A stretch of 64,000 nucleotides of DNA. Source: Chamaea fasciata (lineage: Eukaryota > Chordata > Aves > Passeriformes > Sylviidae). The position numbers and the translations under genes were made by a program. The notes beneath the pieces were generated by a model. That model did not search any database and had not been told where the DNA came from. It saw only the letters and a list, made by a program, of their open reading frames with translations. The stretch spans positions 45,223,621-45,287,620 of the forward strand of contig JARCOQ010000005.1 in NCBI GenBank assembly GCA_029207755.1, given 5' to 3'. Positions 24,901-38,500 of this stretch are shown here, in pieces (the first letter of the stretch is position 1; every line of letters begins with the position of its first letter).

Positions 24901-26230
24901 GTCACTGAATGTACAGCCAAGAAGCTGGAACATGGGTTAGCTCTGAAAGTTTCCTTAATAATGTGTTTATGGCAGGCAGAAACAGGTTATTGCAGGGAGT
25001 TCCTGTCCCAGCAAACTCGACTGAATCAGGAAGGAGTTCTGGGCTGCTGAGGTTTCTCTCAGCAATATGCCGGTACAGGGGCCCTCTCAGCCTGGTTTAT
25101 GGCAACACAGTGCATTAGTGATGTCAGTGAGCATTTGCACTTACACAGACAATGCCATCTAACCAGTCCCTTCACCAGAAATACTGCTGCCCTTGAATGT
25201 CCAGCTGCTTAATGTATTTCCTCAGGAACAGAGTGTAGGCACTTGTGTTAAATTCCCACCCCTGAGCTGGAAGAGAAAATCCTATCCATCCACCCAGGAG
25301 CTAAGGTTTGGATTAATCTATTACAACAACTCTTTCCTGTTCATTTCCTGTTGAGCAACAGCCTAAATACCCTGACCCAAAGGCAGAAAAGAATGCAAAT
25401 TATTACTTCCCCTATTACATGGGAAATACAAAGAGGACAAAAGGCGAACTTCACCCCTGTCCTGAAGGTCCAAAGATCAGCTAAGAAGACTGTCTCTGAG
25501 TCAGAATGATTCAGTCAACAAGGAAAACAGCAAATTCCTCATAAGGGAGAAAGAAAAACAACAGCTATTTCATCTCCTGATTACCTGACTTACTCAGTTG
25601 ACTACACCAGATGTAGTCACACATTCTGTGCTTTCAGTAATCCTTCCTACCATATCACCACACAAAATTGCTGCAGATCCAGTCTACAGCTGATGAGATT
25701 ACTGATGTGTGAATTCATGGACCAATTATGAAACTCGGAGTCAAGCACTCTTGCTCTCTGATTTCTACACTGAGATCTATGACGCATGGCAAATGCTTGT
25801 TTTTTGTAACAACAGGGCTGGAATATTTATTCACTCAAGGAACAGTGTATTAAAATCAGAATATAAATGCTCCTGTTTTCTGGTACACAAAAAGTTTTCC
25901 CAACATGAGTAGGAGACATGGTCAAAATTGGTTTCATATGTAAAAATAACTAGTGCTATTTACAGATAGCATACCAAATCTGTTATTTTGCCATTCACAG
26001 ACATACATGTTTATCCTTGTCAGAACAGCACAAAAATTGCCCTTACGATATGATATTATTCAAGACACTCACTCTAAGCTCACTGCCTTTGGCCACATTA
26101 TACACATCATCGTGTGAAATCAGCTATTCTATACTGCAAATGGCATGAAAAAATTCATAAATATACCGTTTCCCATTGTGTTCATATTTTTCCTACATAG
26201 TCTAAACACAGACTTCCTTACAGAAAAATC
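19000..26230. other. Gene-poor stretch, possibly introns of a minus-strand transcript
   Basis: If the exon-like pieces at 18.1-18.9 kb and 26.2-26.9 kb belong to one transcript, this stretch is its introns. I looked for further minus-strand exons and found only weak candidates: about 24.1-24.3 kb (a CpG-retaining patch after an acceptor-like TAG), 23.7-23.9 kb and 22.6-22.7 kb. None has a convincing acceptor and donor pair with a recognisable protein. The 182-codon plus-strand frame at 21546-22094 is the longest but looks like a chance ORF. Confidence 0.35.
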
Positions 26231-26241
26231 TTAGAAGTTAC

Positions 26242-26332
26242 CGTGTGCCAGCTGAAAGAGTAACTAAGTCCTGCTACCAGAAAGATAATTGGCATGATTT
26301 TGGTGTTGTTTCTGTTGCCCATCCACTACACC
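26242..26332 (-). CDS. Putative minus-strand exon with a start codon and signal-peptide-like ORF
   Basis: The minus strand shows the acceptor TTTCTTTTAG at 26333, then ten bases, then an ATG in good context (G at -3 and +4). An open frame of 27 codons follows, starting MGNRNNTKIMPIIFLVAGLS, up to a donor CACACG|GTAACT at 26241. The hydrophobic core after a short polar N-terminus resembles a signal peptide. The family is not recognised. It lies immediately left of a CR1 fragment and about 0.9 kb from the SNRPF CpG island, so it could be the first coding exon of a gene transcribed divergently from SNRPF. The evidence is splice signals only. Confidence 0.25.
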
Positions 26333-26394
26333 CTAAAAGAAAATCAAACTTATTTCTAATGGTCATGGAAACGTGCATCTAGGTATCTTCACAA

Positions 26395-26611
26395 GAAGTT
26401 TCACCCCAAGATGAGAAAGAACTTCTTCATGTTGAAGGTGGCAGAACACTGAAACAGGCTGTCCAGGGACATCATGAAGTCTCCCTTTCTGGAGACATTC
26501 CAAACCCACCTGGACACATCCCTGTGTCACCTGCTCAAGGCGATCCTGCCTTGGCAGGAGGGTTGACTGGATGATCTTCAGAGGTCCCTTCCAACCCTAA
26601 CAATTCCGTGC
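26395..26611 (+). mobile_element. CR1 LINE 3' end (plus strand)
   Basis: The sequence contains successive CR1 hallmarks: 'aagaacttcttcatg', 'gaacactgaaacaggctgtccag', 'ggatgatcttcagaggtcccttccaaccctaacaattc'. The last is the conserved CR1 3' terminus. The copy is severely 5'-truncated, about 215 bases long, and divergent. Active or old CR1 families of this kind are typical of birds and other reptiles. Confidence 0.88.
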
Positions 26612-26773
26612 GTAACTGCACTTTTGATATACGCTAGTGAACAGGAATTACAATTCCATCTGTTTCACTCCTACACATTCATTCCAGATGGCTTGTTGCA
26701 TCAACAGCTTTAGACGTGCAGATTTGAGGAGGCGATAATGGTTTTGCTTTCAATACTAGGGCACTAGACTCAC

Positions 26774-26886
26774 CTTTGGAAGGTGAAGTGCACAAACCCA
26801 TAATAGTTCAGCTTCTGAAAGGTGATTTTCCTGAATGTGCGTTTTCCACATTCAGCACCCAGTACGCTGAGGATCAAGGGAATATG
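26774..26886 (-). ncRNA. Putative 5' exon of a transcript divergent from SNRPF
   Basis: On the minus strand CTTCCAAAG|GTGAGT is a full-consensus splice donor at 26773, with a possible acceptor TGCATACAG at 26887. One frame is open through the whole interval (it includes KITFQKLNYYGFVHF) but would hit a stop when joined to the exon at 26242-26332. If real, the exon is therefore more likely 5' untranslated or non-coding. It starts about 0.3 kb left of the SNRPF CpG island, as expected for a divergent transcript. The alternative is that the donor is fortuitous. Confidence 0.25.
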
Positions 26887-27179
26887 CTGTATGCAGGAAC
26901 AGAAATACACATTGTGGCATTTGATTAATTTATACATAGAGTAGTAGAAGACATTAGTGAGGATGTGACAAATTGGTAAACGGTACAGAAGTTGGTTCAA
27001 CATATTTGCCTGTCGAAGATTAAGACGTAAATTACAGCTAGTGCAGGATTGACGTTTCACGACTCTCTCTACACCCAAGAACATCTTTGCCTGGGAGTCA
27101 AAAGATACTGACAGGGAATTCGCACTTAATGTGTCCTATAAACTCCGAGATTTTCTATCCTTGCGTGTGGAATCACGAA

Positions 27180-29198
<2,019 letters not shown>

Positions 29199-29216
29199 GT
29201 GTTTTGTATTTCTGGA

Positions 29217-29222
29217 AATAAA
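29217..29222 (+). terminator. SNRPF: SNRPF polyadenylation signal
   Basis: AATAAA 19 bases after the SNRPF stop codon, followed by a T/GT-rich downstream element (ttttgtgttgttttgtttttc). The 3' UTR is therefore very short. Confidence 0.9.
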
Positions 29223-29249
29223 CTTTTTGTGTTGTTTTGTTTTTCATAC

Positions 29250-32200
29250 TTTTGTAGTAAGGTGTTTCCTTTTTTTCCATTGTGTTTTAGTACTAGGAGA
29301 ATTAACCCTTTAAAAGGTCTCTAATATTTTATTGGTGTCTGAAAAACTAATGCTGGAGGAACAACAGGTAATTGTTAAAATTTAAAGCTGAAAATATTAA
29401 AATGAAAAGCGAGTATTAAAAAAAATACCAGTTATCTTCCTATCTGAAACACGGGAAGACTTAGCAGTCTCTGTATTTTACAGATGTTTTACACGTTTAA
29501 ATGCATTTATCTTTAAGCCTGTTTATGAAACATTTGGAATTAGCTGGGAAGATTTCACTTTAGATGAGGTATGAGGATCTGTTATACTCCGCTTTTTCTC
29601 AGAAATATTCTCCGGCTTTGAGTCAGGAAGCTTGAAGTGTGGCTGTATGGTCATTAAGGAAGGACAAACTTGTATCAACTTAGTAGCCAACAGCCACACA
29701 GACAAAAGCTTCCTGGTAGCTGTGGTGATCCACAGACTTCAGTGGCGTTAAGAGACCTGAGACAAGAGACAGCAGAATTGGGAGTGTGCTTTGTGATTTC
29801 TGCTGAAGAATGGAAAGGATGCTGTGGTCCTCCTCAGCATGCTGTGAAGAGATGATGCTCTGTCTAACAGTTGCACAGGTTGTGGCTGCAGTAGGTACAT
29901 GTGGGATGCAGATCTCCAGCCCTGTTGGCTGGGATCACACATCCTTTCAGAGACAACTGGCGTGGGCAGTGCTGGGTGCTCAGGGCTGCATTAGATTAGA
30001 ACACTGGTTATGTGAGCAGGGGGGAGGACACCAGCCTGTCAGGATAGATCCTGCAGAGAAATACCTCCCTGTTTCTCTCATGTTGAAAGTCATCCCATGT
30101 GTTCCCTTAATATTTACGTATGTAACCTTCCATAAAGAGTGAAAAATCATTTTGGATATACTTGCACAGGTGTTTCATTGCTTAAACCGGACCCTTCTTT
30201 TTTGGCAGCATGGAGGCTTCGCAGCTCTGCTGAAGTACCCCACAATGCCATTGGGAAAGGAAAAAGAGCTATTTAAGCTAAAACCAGTACTATCACAAGC
30301 ATAAATGAGTACTTTAAAATTTGCAATGAGCCTAGGAAACTTCAGAACAACCAGATGTGTTCTTAGTGGTGGCAGGAATGAGAGGCTAAAAGCATCTCAC
30401 CTGGTTTGCAATGCAGCACATCCTGTTAACTTCATGATGCAGAATAGTGCCCCTCCCGTGCTGCCATAGATAGTCACAGTGCTGTCAGAATTGCAGGAGG
30501 ACAGGCTGGGACTGTCACCCTAGTATCAGTCATTTCCTTGTTTGCAATGGGCTGGGCTGGCACTGCTCTGAAATCTGCTTTTCCTCATGAGGAGGAATTG
30601 GGACTGGAGGTGAGTTTGTCTTATATTATCTGAGCACTGGATCAGTGCAGATAGGGCCATCACTATGACAGCTCACCGAGCTTCAGCTGTCCAGAGTAAC
30701 TGGGAAGACCAAGCTCATGCTGAACTCCTGTGTGCATAGATGAATGTGACTGTTCCTCACCTAAACAGGCACATCTGTAGAAGGATGTCTGGAGTTGTGC
30801 TGTGCAGCCAGAGTGCTTAATTCCTTTCCTGAGGGTAAAGAAAATGTGTTTGCCTTGCAGAGAGAGCTACCTCCTGTAATTCATAGCATTTCCTCTGACT
30901 CCCTTCCTACAGGGTGAGAATTCATCCAGGTAGAACACTGGTGGTTGTTGGTGAAATACTGATTTTTGTGGTAGGAAAAATCTTCACACAAGGGAAGTCC
31001 TGTAGCAGTTTAAAATGAGTAGAAACCTTTTTTAAAAGAAAACAAGCCAAAGCAAAAAAGAAGCAAGAGAGCATTTTGTGTATAACATCCTTAATGTTAC
31101 AGATACTTCCTAACTTAAAAATGGGCAGTTGATAGTCCAGGACAGACAGCCTGAACCCATCATCAGGAAAGCAATCACATCTGTTTTTGAAGGGGGCTGT
31201 TGAGAAAGGAATCAAAGTAGACAGACACAGCTGGTGAATATCTAGATGAAACCACTATCTAGAAGAAATTAAAAAAAAAAAAACTACTGAAAATCTATGG
31301 TAAGATGAATAATAGGAAAGACAAGTGGACTTACATTTTGGAAAAGCAAGGACTCAGAACTAAGAAAACATTTTTCTCATGTTATCTATCTCCCTCTTTC
31401 AGACAAATAAGCTGCTTTATAGAGTCTTGAGTTTCCATCCTCAACAAAAGTGTTATCCTTCACATCCTTTTGAGATGTTTTGTTATACCTGGATTTGGGT
31501 TTGGGTTTTTTTTGGTGGGTTTTTTTTTTTTTTGTTTGTTTGTTTTTGGTGGTTTTTTTTGACAGTTACATTTCTTAGACCATTACAGTTACAGTTTAGA
31601 CAGTTACATTCCAACTCAGATCATTTTGTTTTTGCATAGCACCAGGCATCAAACACTTCAACTAAATAATACCTTGGTGCATAACTTGAGAACTAATCTT
31701 GGTTTAGCTATGCTGCAAAAATGGAGGCATGTGTTTCTCTTTGCTACCATCAAGTGTTCAATTCATTTCAATGGAAGAACCCATGTAGATAACGACTTGA
31801 ACATGTGCTTAACTTAGATCCTGGTCCTAAATGATGCGGAAAGAATTGCAGTGCAGGTGAAGATAAGGTACTCTGAATATATCACAGTAATTGCAGCTGG
31901 TTCTTAGTTTGTCTGGAGTAAGCCCCATGAATACAGATTTTTTTCATCTCCTCTGGAGCAAGTCCGAAAGGCAAAAGAACTGCAAAAATTCACTTAGGTG
32001 TGTATCAAAGACACAAATAAAGGGGCTTGTGATTTTACATGTTAAATACAAGGTACATAAAGTAGCTAAAAAGAAAAATTGCTTTCATGTGATTAAGTTA
32101 TTCCAATTGTTTATAGGATGAAAGAAAATGGAGACAAAGTAGCAGGACATTCACAGGAAAAGATTATGCCCTGCAAAACCAGTTATTAAATACAGTGAAA

Positions 32201-34740
32201 AGGTGGTCAAAAAGAGCCTAGAACTAGTGAGGCATGACACATACCACTTGTAGTTTCAAGCTTATTTTTATGTGTTTCTCATTTGAGTATTCGGTTGGTT
32301 GCTGTTTATTTTTAACTTGGAAACCTTCCCATACCTAGGAGTACACAATAAAGAGTACACAACCTACGTGAGAAAACCTTAAATCTTTATCATTGCTAAG
32401 AGAAAAAATGCTGCAAACTCCAGTTCTGTATTGTGCAGCTCACAGACTGCAAAGAAAGACAAGCTTTGGCCACAAGCCCAGATGCTGGAACTGTACCAGG
32501 TGCCCACATCCCACTCCTGACAGGACACAGGTGCACACAAGCTCTCCTTTTCCTTAGCTGCAGCTTATGTGAAGAGGAAACCAAGGCACATAGGTTGGCA
32601 AGGTTGCACTGTGCTCAGGGAAAACCAAATTATGTCCCCTGAGGCAAATTGTGGTGTTCCCCCAAAATGTCTCCCCCTCCCCAGGCCATTATGGAATTTG
32701 CCAAAGACAGATCTGGGAACAGAGGATTCAGAAAGCTCATCTGAACAAATGCAGTGTTTCCATGGATTGAGAGATGCAAGGTTCTTCTACACAGAAAAAA
32801 AATAAAATGCAGAATTCACTTTCACTTTCGCAAAACTATGCAAAAAAAGTATTTGTAAATGTGATGTTAAGCTCAATCCGACATGAGGGAAGTCAAAGTG
32901 CGCAACAGATTTGCAATTCAGTTTGGATCTATTCCACGTTTGCAAGTCACTTTCGTCCAAGTGATGCATTACCTGTGTTTGATCCTGAGGGTTTACTGAC
33001 CTCTGCTGCTTTTGTCAACAGTGAAATAGCATTCAGTAAATTTCACTAGTAATTAACTTGTGTTAAGGCATGCACAGTGTCCCCTTTCAGGACATTTCAT
33101 CATGCTATATATATTATTGGAAAGGTCTGTTTACCAGATGAAAAAATCTAATCTACAGACTTAAGGAAAATTTAGCCAATATTTGATCTGAGACTCATCT
33201 CTAACACTGGGCTTTTTGTTTTTAATTACAAGTTGTTTACAAGAACAGACATTCTAACGAAGCTCTGATGGTGTATTTGAAAAGGGCTCCCTAAGGAATA
33301 AGCATGTAAAGCACCAGCAAGAAGAGATGAAATCCCTTAAATCAGTAACCTGATGGTCAACTTTTTTATCTCCACTTTTCCTAGGATTTTTTTCTCTCAT
33401 TGGAAATATCACATTTAAAAATTATTTTCAAAAATAATATCCACTGGAACTTTAAGGTTAAAACTCTAAATTTAAGAAATTTAGGCAGGGTTCCTTTAGG
33501 ACCCTACTCTGTCTACATCCGGTGAATTCTGCCAACATTTCAAAAATACAGCTGAGTATTTAGAATCTGTACTTTTTGAATCAAACTCTAGAATTTCCTG
33601 AGGATGCAACCTGGAAACCATCCCTGCCTTACCTTTCTGGTCAGTATTCTTAAAAATAGATCAGACACAGCATTTCAGAAACCCGACTACAGTAAATTGA
33701 CCTTTTTTCATATGCTGATCTATTACAGAGAAAATTCTTCACCAGAAAAGAACCAGAACAGGCCATATAGAAATACACAAGCACATTTGTAAGTTTTTTG
33801 CAAACAGAACATAAATCTTAGAACAAAATACACTCCTAGCTTACTAAGCATAAAATCCACACCTCAGGATTTAAATCAGGATCTGACCTTGATTCTTGGA
33901 GAAGCCTAGAGCACAAAACTGATTTTTTCTTTAAAAGTGTAACAACATGGCTCACAGGTGTGTTCCTTTTTCCCCCCTCCACCGCAACATGCTGTGTTTA
34001 ATTCCTGACAAAACAGCTCTCAGCCCACCAGCACTGCTTAAGCATCCCCCACAATGGGACATTGTTCTGTGCTTGTTATGATGCTGTTCCCTAGTTCCTC
34101 TTTGATTTCTGCTTTCAAACATATTGTGATACTGCTGGGGAGCTCCAAAGTCAGCAGCAAGAACTCCTGGAAGTGGTAAAGCACCCTCTACCAGCTCTCC
34201 TGTCAATCTTCTGCACGCCTAAGTGAGAGTTTAGCAGGAAGACAAAGGTTATGTCGTGATGCGGCATTACGCCAGTGGAGAAGCATCACAAGGTAACACC
34301 CAATTTTATTGTAGTTTTACTCACTTTTCGGGTTTGATATTTAAACACAAATTACTGGGCTTTAAATGCAAATCTTGCCTCATTTGCAAACAAGGCTTCA
34401 CCAGAAAGGCTCATTCAAAGAGCCTACATATTCAACTGTTTCTGCTGACCAGGAATACGTAAATGCACATAGATGTGTTACCAGCATTTCAAAGGGATTC
34501 TCGTTCTAAAAGAAAAGAAGGTGTCTAAAGAAGATTGCCGCCCTGGGAGAACTGTTTGAGGGCCCATTTGTTTAGAAAGACGCGATTTTCTAGCTGGGAA
34601 ATACTGGAGTCCTGTAGATGCTATGAGTGTGTGAAGAGAGAAGAAAACCGAAAAATCCGTGTTGGGAGCAAATATTTGCTCCCCGATTCTCCCATCCCTC
34701 GTTCTGTAGGGGGCAGCAAAACCGCACCAACCTTTCGGTT
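29250..34740. other. Intergenic DNA between SNRPF and AMDHD1, no gene recognised
   Basis: About 5.5 kb without a recognisable coding exon on either strand. In human, CCDC38 (a coiled-coil protein, opposite strand) lies between these two genes. I found no glutamate/lysine-rich coiled-coil exons here. A T/G-rich low-complexity tract lies at 31499-31560, and a perfect three-copy 20-base tandem repeat lies just beyond, at 34751-34810. Confidence 0.6.
31499..31560 (+). repeat. T-rich low-complexity tract with GTTT units
   Basis: Long T runs separated by GG or GTTT units, seen directly. It produces a spurious phenylalanine-rich open frame. Confidence 0.85.
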
Positions 34741-34750
34741 TTGGAAGCGC

Positions 34751-34810
34751 ATAAATTAATATCTGCCTGAATAAATTAATATCTGCCTGAATAAATTAAT
34801 ATCTGCCTGA
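34751..34810 (+). repeat. Three perfect 20-base tandem repeats upstream of AMDHD1
   Basis: The unit ataaattaatatctgcctga occurs three times in a row without a mismatch, ending about 500 bases before the AMDHD1 start codon and just outside its CpG island. Each unit holds an AATTAAT core of the kind bound by homeodomain factors. No function is shown by the sequence itself. Confidence 0.95.
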
Positions 34811-34819
34811 ACATCTGGC

Positions 34820-35560
34820 GCGGTGGGAGGTGTTATGGTCCCTCGGGGGTTGTTGCTGCGATGCGGCCGCGGTAGTTGGCGCAGGCAAAATGATGGATGC
34901 TGGAGAGGTGATGGACGCCGGGGTGGGGGCACGTGGGCAAACAAACGCTCCCAAACTAGAGGCTCCTGTTTTCTTGGCAAAGGAAAATCTCCAGGTGGTG
35001 CTGTGAGGACTGAGAGCTCCGGGAAGCACCGGCTGGAAAACCACGTACTTCGGAGCTGGCCATGAACCAGCGCGATGTACGGATGTTGTCACGTTATCCT
35101 GGACCGAATCCAGCCCACCATCCCGCGCCTGGAGCGGGGTGCAGCAAAGTTATGGCAGACGGAGCCGGGCAGGGCCAAGGCCGGCTCCGGAGCGGGGTCG
35201 GGCTGGTGCCGGGCCAGGCGGGGCCGGACCGGGGGCGGGAGGGGCGCTCGGCCGCGCCGCCCCGGGGACCTTGAGCCGAGGGGCCCCGGCAGTCGGCGCC
35301 AGGGGCCATGGCGGGCCGGCAGCGGCACCGGCTGCTGCTGGAGAACGCCGAGCAGCTGGTGCTGGTCTGCGGGCGGCGAGAGCCGTACCTGCGGCGGGAC
35401 GGCGCTGCCAGCCTGGGCGTGCTGCGGGCCGCCAGCCTGGTGGTGGGGCTGTGAGTGCGGGGCCGCGGGGCGGGACGGGCTCTGCTGCGGCCGCGGGGCT
35501 CGGGGGGCAGGAGCGCCGTGCAAGGGTGGAAGGCAGTCCCCAAGCGCAGTCCAGGGTTCC
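34820..35560. promoter_or_regulatory. AMDHD1: CpG island and promoter of AMDHD1
   Basis: GC- and CpG-rich sequence covers the upstream flank, the whole first exon and the start of intron 1 of AMDHD1. Its edges are sharp against AT-rich flanks. It contains a NotI-type gcggccgc site and many overlapping GC boxes but no clear TATA box. Long overlapping open frames on both strands are a by-product of the GC content. Confidence 0.75.
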
Positions 35561-38500
35561 CGGGACCATCCTCAAGCTCCACTGGGGGAACAGTCCTGAA
35601 GAGGGTGATCCCTGTAGCTTCCATGGGCACGGGGCATAACCCAGGTGCAGGCGATGGCAGTTTGATTGGAGTGAGGGGACGAGTGCCCTGCGGATAGATA
35701 GCCGCTGGAGCGACGCTGATCCGCATGCTCGCTGAGCCGCAGGAGGAAAACAGTATTATCTAGCAGGAATTAGAGCGGAACAGTACCAAGGTGTCATTCA
35801 GAGGGATCTAAGCAGAGGAGAAGCGTTAGGCAAACAGCTTGAAATGCATGGCATTACCCCAGTGTTTGCTGTGCATCTGTAAAATGAGCAAACCACCTCT
35901 GCATGTACAGCTTCAGTCCTGCTGAAGGTCCTGCCCTCCTTGTTCCAGGAGCTCCATTGTTGTGCACTTGACTTTTAGACAGGCTCACCTTCTTTGTTCA
36001 TTGTGTTTTGCAGGGATGGTTGTATCAAAGCTGTGGGCCAGGCAGATGTTATCCGCAATCAGTTTTCAGAAGCAACGTTTGAAAGGATAATTGACTGCTC
36101 TGGGAAGTGCGTGTTACCAGGTAGGTGTGTTTTTATGATACAAAGGAACAGCACTGCCAACAGGTCAAGGGACGTGATCCTGTTACTCTGCTCAGCCCTG
36201 GTGAGGCCACATCTGGAGTGCTGTGTCCAGTTCTGACCTCCACAGTACAAGACAGACATGGAGCTGCTGGAGTGAGGCCAGTGGAGGGCTACAAGGATTA
36301 TGTAGGGTTTGGAGCATCTCTCTTGTGGGGAGAGACTGAGAGAGTTTGGTCTGCTCAGCCTCAAGAAGAGACTCCTGAAAGGGGACTTCATCAATGTCTA
36401 TAAGTATCTGAAGCGGGGGGTGCCCAGAGATCCAGGCTCTTCTCAGTGGTGCCAAGAAATAGGACAAGAGGCAATGGATAGAAACTGATGCACAGAAGTT
36501 CCACCTGAACACGAGGAAGAACTTCTTTACTGTGCAGGTGACTGAACACTGGAACAGGCTGTCCAGAGAGCTAGTGGAGTCTCCCTCGCTGGAAATACTC
36601 AAGGGTTCTTTTGGGCTTCATGCTAGGGTTCTGTCTCCTCTTGTTTTGTCTTTGGATCTGTTCCTCTGTATCACAACAGGAATGTAGCTGACCTACAGAG
36701 TGACTCTTCAGACTCACTGCTGTTTTCTGTACTCTCTCAGCTCAGTCTCTCCCTCCTGCCCACAGCCGTTTGGATGCAAGGGGGATTTTAAGTTGCATAT
36801 TCTGCAACTTTGCCTGATGAAAGATCCCCAAAAGATGGGCAAGTCTATTGCATGGTAAACTGTCCAAGTGGTGTTAGTACATGAGCTGTCAGACCTATGG
36901 CTCTCTTACAGTGGCCTTGCCATTCAGCAGTGTCAGTTTCAGAGCTTGTAGAAAAGGCTCCCACTGTAGTAAGTGTTGCTAGAGGAAGTCTAGTGTGCTA
37001 AGCCCAGCCTAAGCAGTTTGCCTTTTCTAAAAAAGTACAGGCTTAAAGTCTAATGAACTCTTTAAAAGTTTGTTATTTATCCTTTCTTCCACAGTTTGAA
37101 AACTTTATTGAAATAACATGCCAAACTCAGCAACTGATGCATTTACCTGGAGACATTTTGCGTAAGGTGTCAGACATATAAAAAAAACTGAGAGAAAATT
37201 AATAGCCTCTGAAGAAAGTCCTATTTGGCCTGTTGGATTTTTATTTTTCTCTAACCAATAGAGACTCTTTAGGGGAGCTTCTGTTGTCTATTTTATTTGG
37301 TTGCATGTTCATAATCTTTTCTCTTACACAGTGAAGTAACTCAAGTGTACATTTACTTTGTTTTCTTTAGGCCTGGTAGATGCACATACACATCCAGTGT
37401 GGGCTGGTGATAGGGTTCATGAGTTTGCAATGAAGGTAACAGCATAAAATTACACAGATGGATTTTTCTTCCTCTTTTTTTTCTTTTTTTTCTTTTTTTT
37501 CTTTTTTAATGTATAACTGTTTCTACTTCCTAGTGATTCTCATCTTTCTTTTATAGAAAAATACATGATTTCTGTCAGATAATCTGCCTGAGGGAGGAGG
37601 GATGATTTTTGCATACTGATAGGCTGAGAGAGGAGTGTACCTGCATCCTTTGCAGTCACCCTTGATATATTTTTGCATTAATTGAAGCAATACAGGAGTG
37701 CCGCCTTCTGTTACCATCTAAGTCTTGATTTTTTCCTTCTTTTTTCTTTTCCACATAAATGAATTTTTAGCTAGAGATCAGTTTTCCCCTTGGACTCAGA
37801 GGAAAGCAAATCTTCAGAGTAATTATCTTTATGCCATTTCTTACAACATATCTTCACTTAAGTGTAAGGGAAAGAGAAGAAAAGGGGGAGGGAGGGAGGA
37901 AGAATTAATGGGGCTTTTTTTCTCCTCCCTTTGACTCTCTCACTGCAAAGAGACCTCAAGGCATTTTCCAGTATCTCTTGGATGGAAAACGCACTGTTCA
38001 TAGCTAATTGTGTGTGTGGGGGGTGGTTTTTGTTTTCTTTTCTTTAACCCAAGCTGGCAGGTGCATCCTACATGGAGATCCACCAGGCAGGGGGAGGAAT
38101 CCATTTTACTGTGGAGCACACTCGGAAGGCCACGGAGGAGGAGCTGTTCACCTCCTTTCAGCACCGCCTTGAGCGCATGCTCAGAGCAGGATCCACGCTG
38201 GTGGAGTGCAAGAGTGGATATGGCTTAAACTTGGAAACCGAGCTCAAAATGCTCAGGGTGATTGAACGGGCTAAGAAATCCATGGATATTGGCATTTCCT
38301 CAACGTACTGCGGAGCCCACGCCGTGCCCAAGTAATAGGACGTGACCCTTCTCCTGTTAAGTACTGCTGCTTTGCACTGAAAATTGGTTTTTTCTGCCTC
38401 ACTCCTAAAATACAATGTACTTGAAAAACAACAGCCAGTATTTATAGGAAGCTCTCCTAAAGTTTAATCTGAAGGAAGGCAGGGCAACATTATTTAGTGA

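Noticed and set aside
1..27000. Netrin-4 (NTN4), the human neighbour of SNRPF
   Set aside because: No exon with netrin or laminin-EGF cysteine patterns was found on either strand. It probably lies beyond the left edge.
35089..35726. Minus- and plus-strand ORFs of 140-210 codons over AMDHD1 exon 1
   Set aside because: Shadow frames of the CpG island and of the real first exon. No independent motif.
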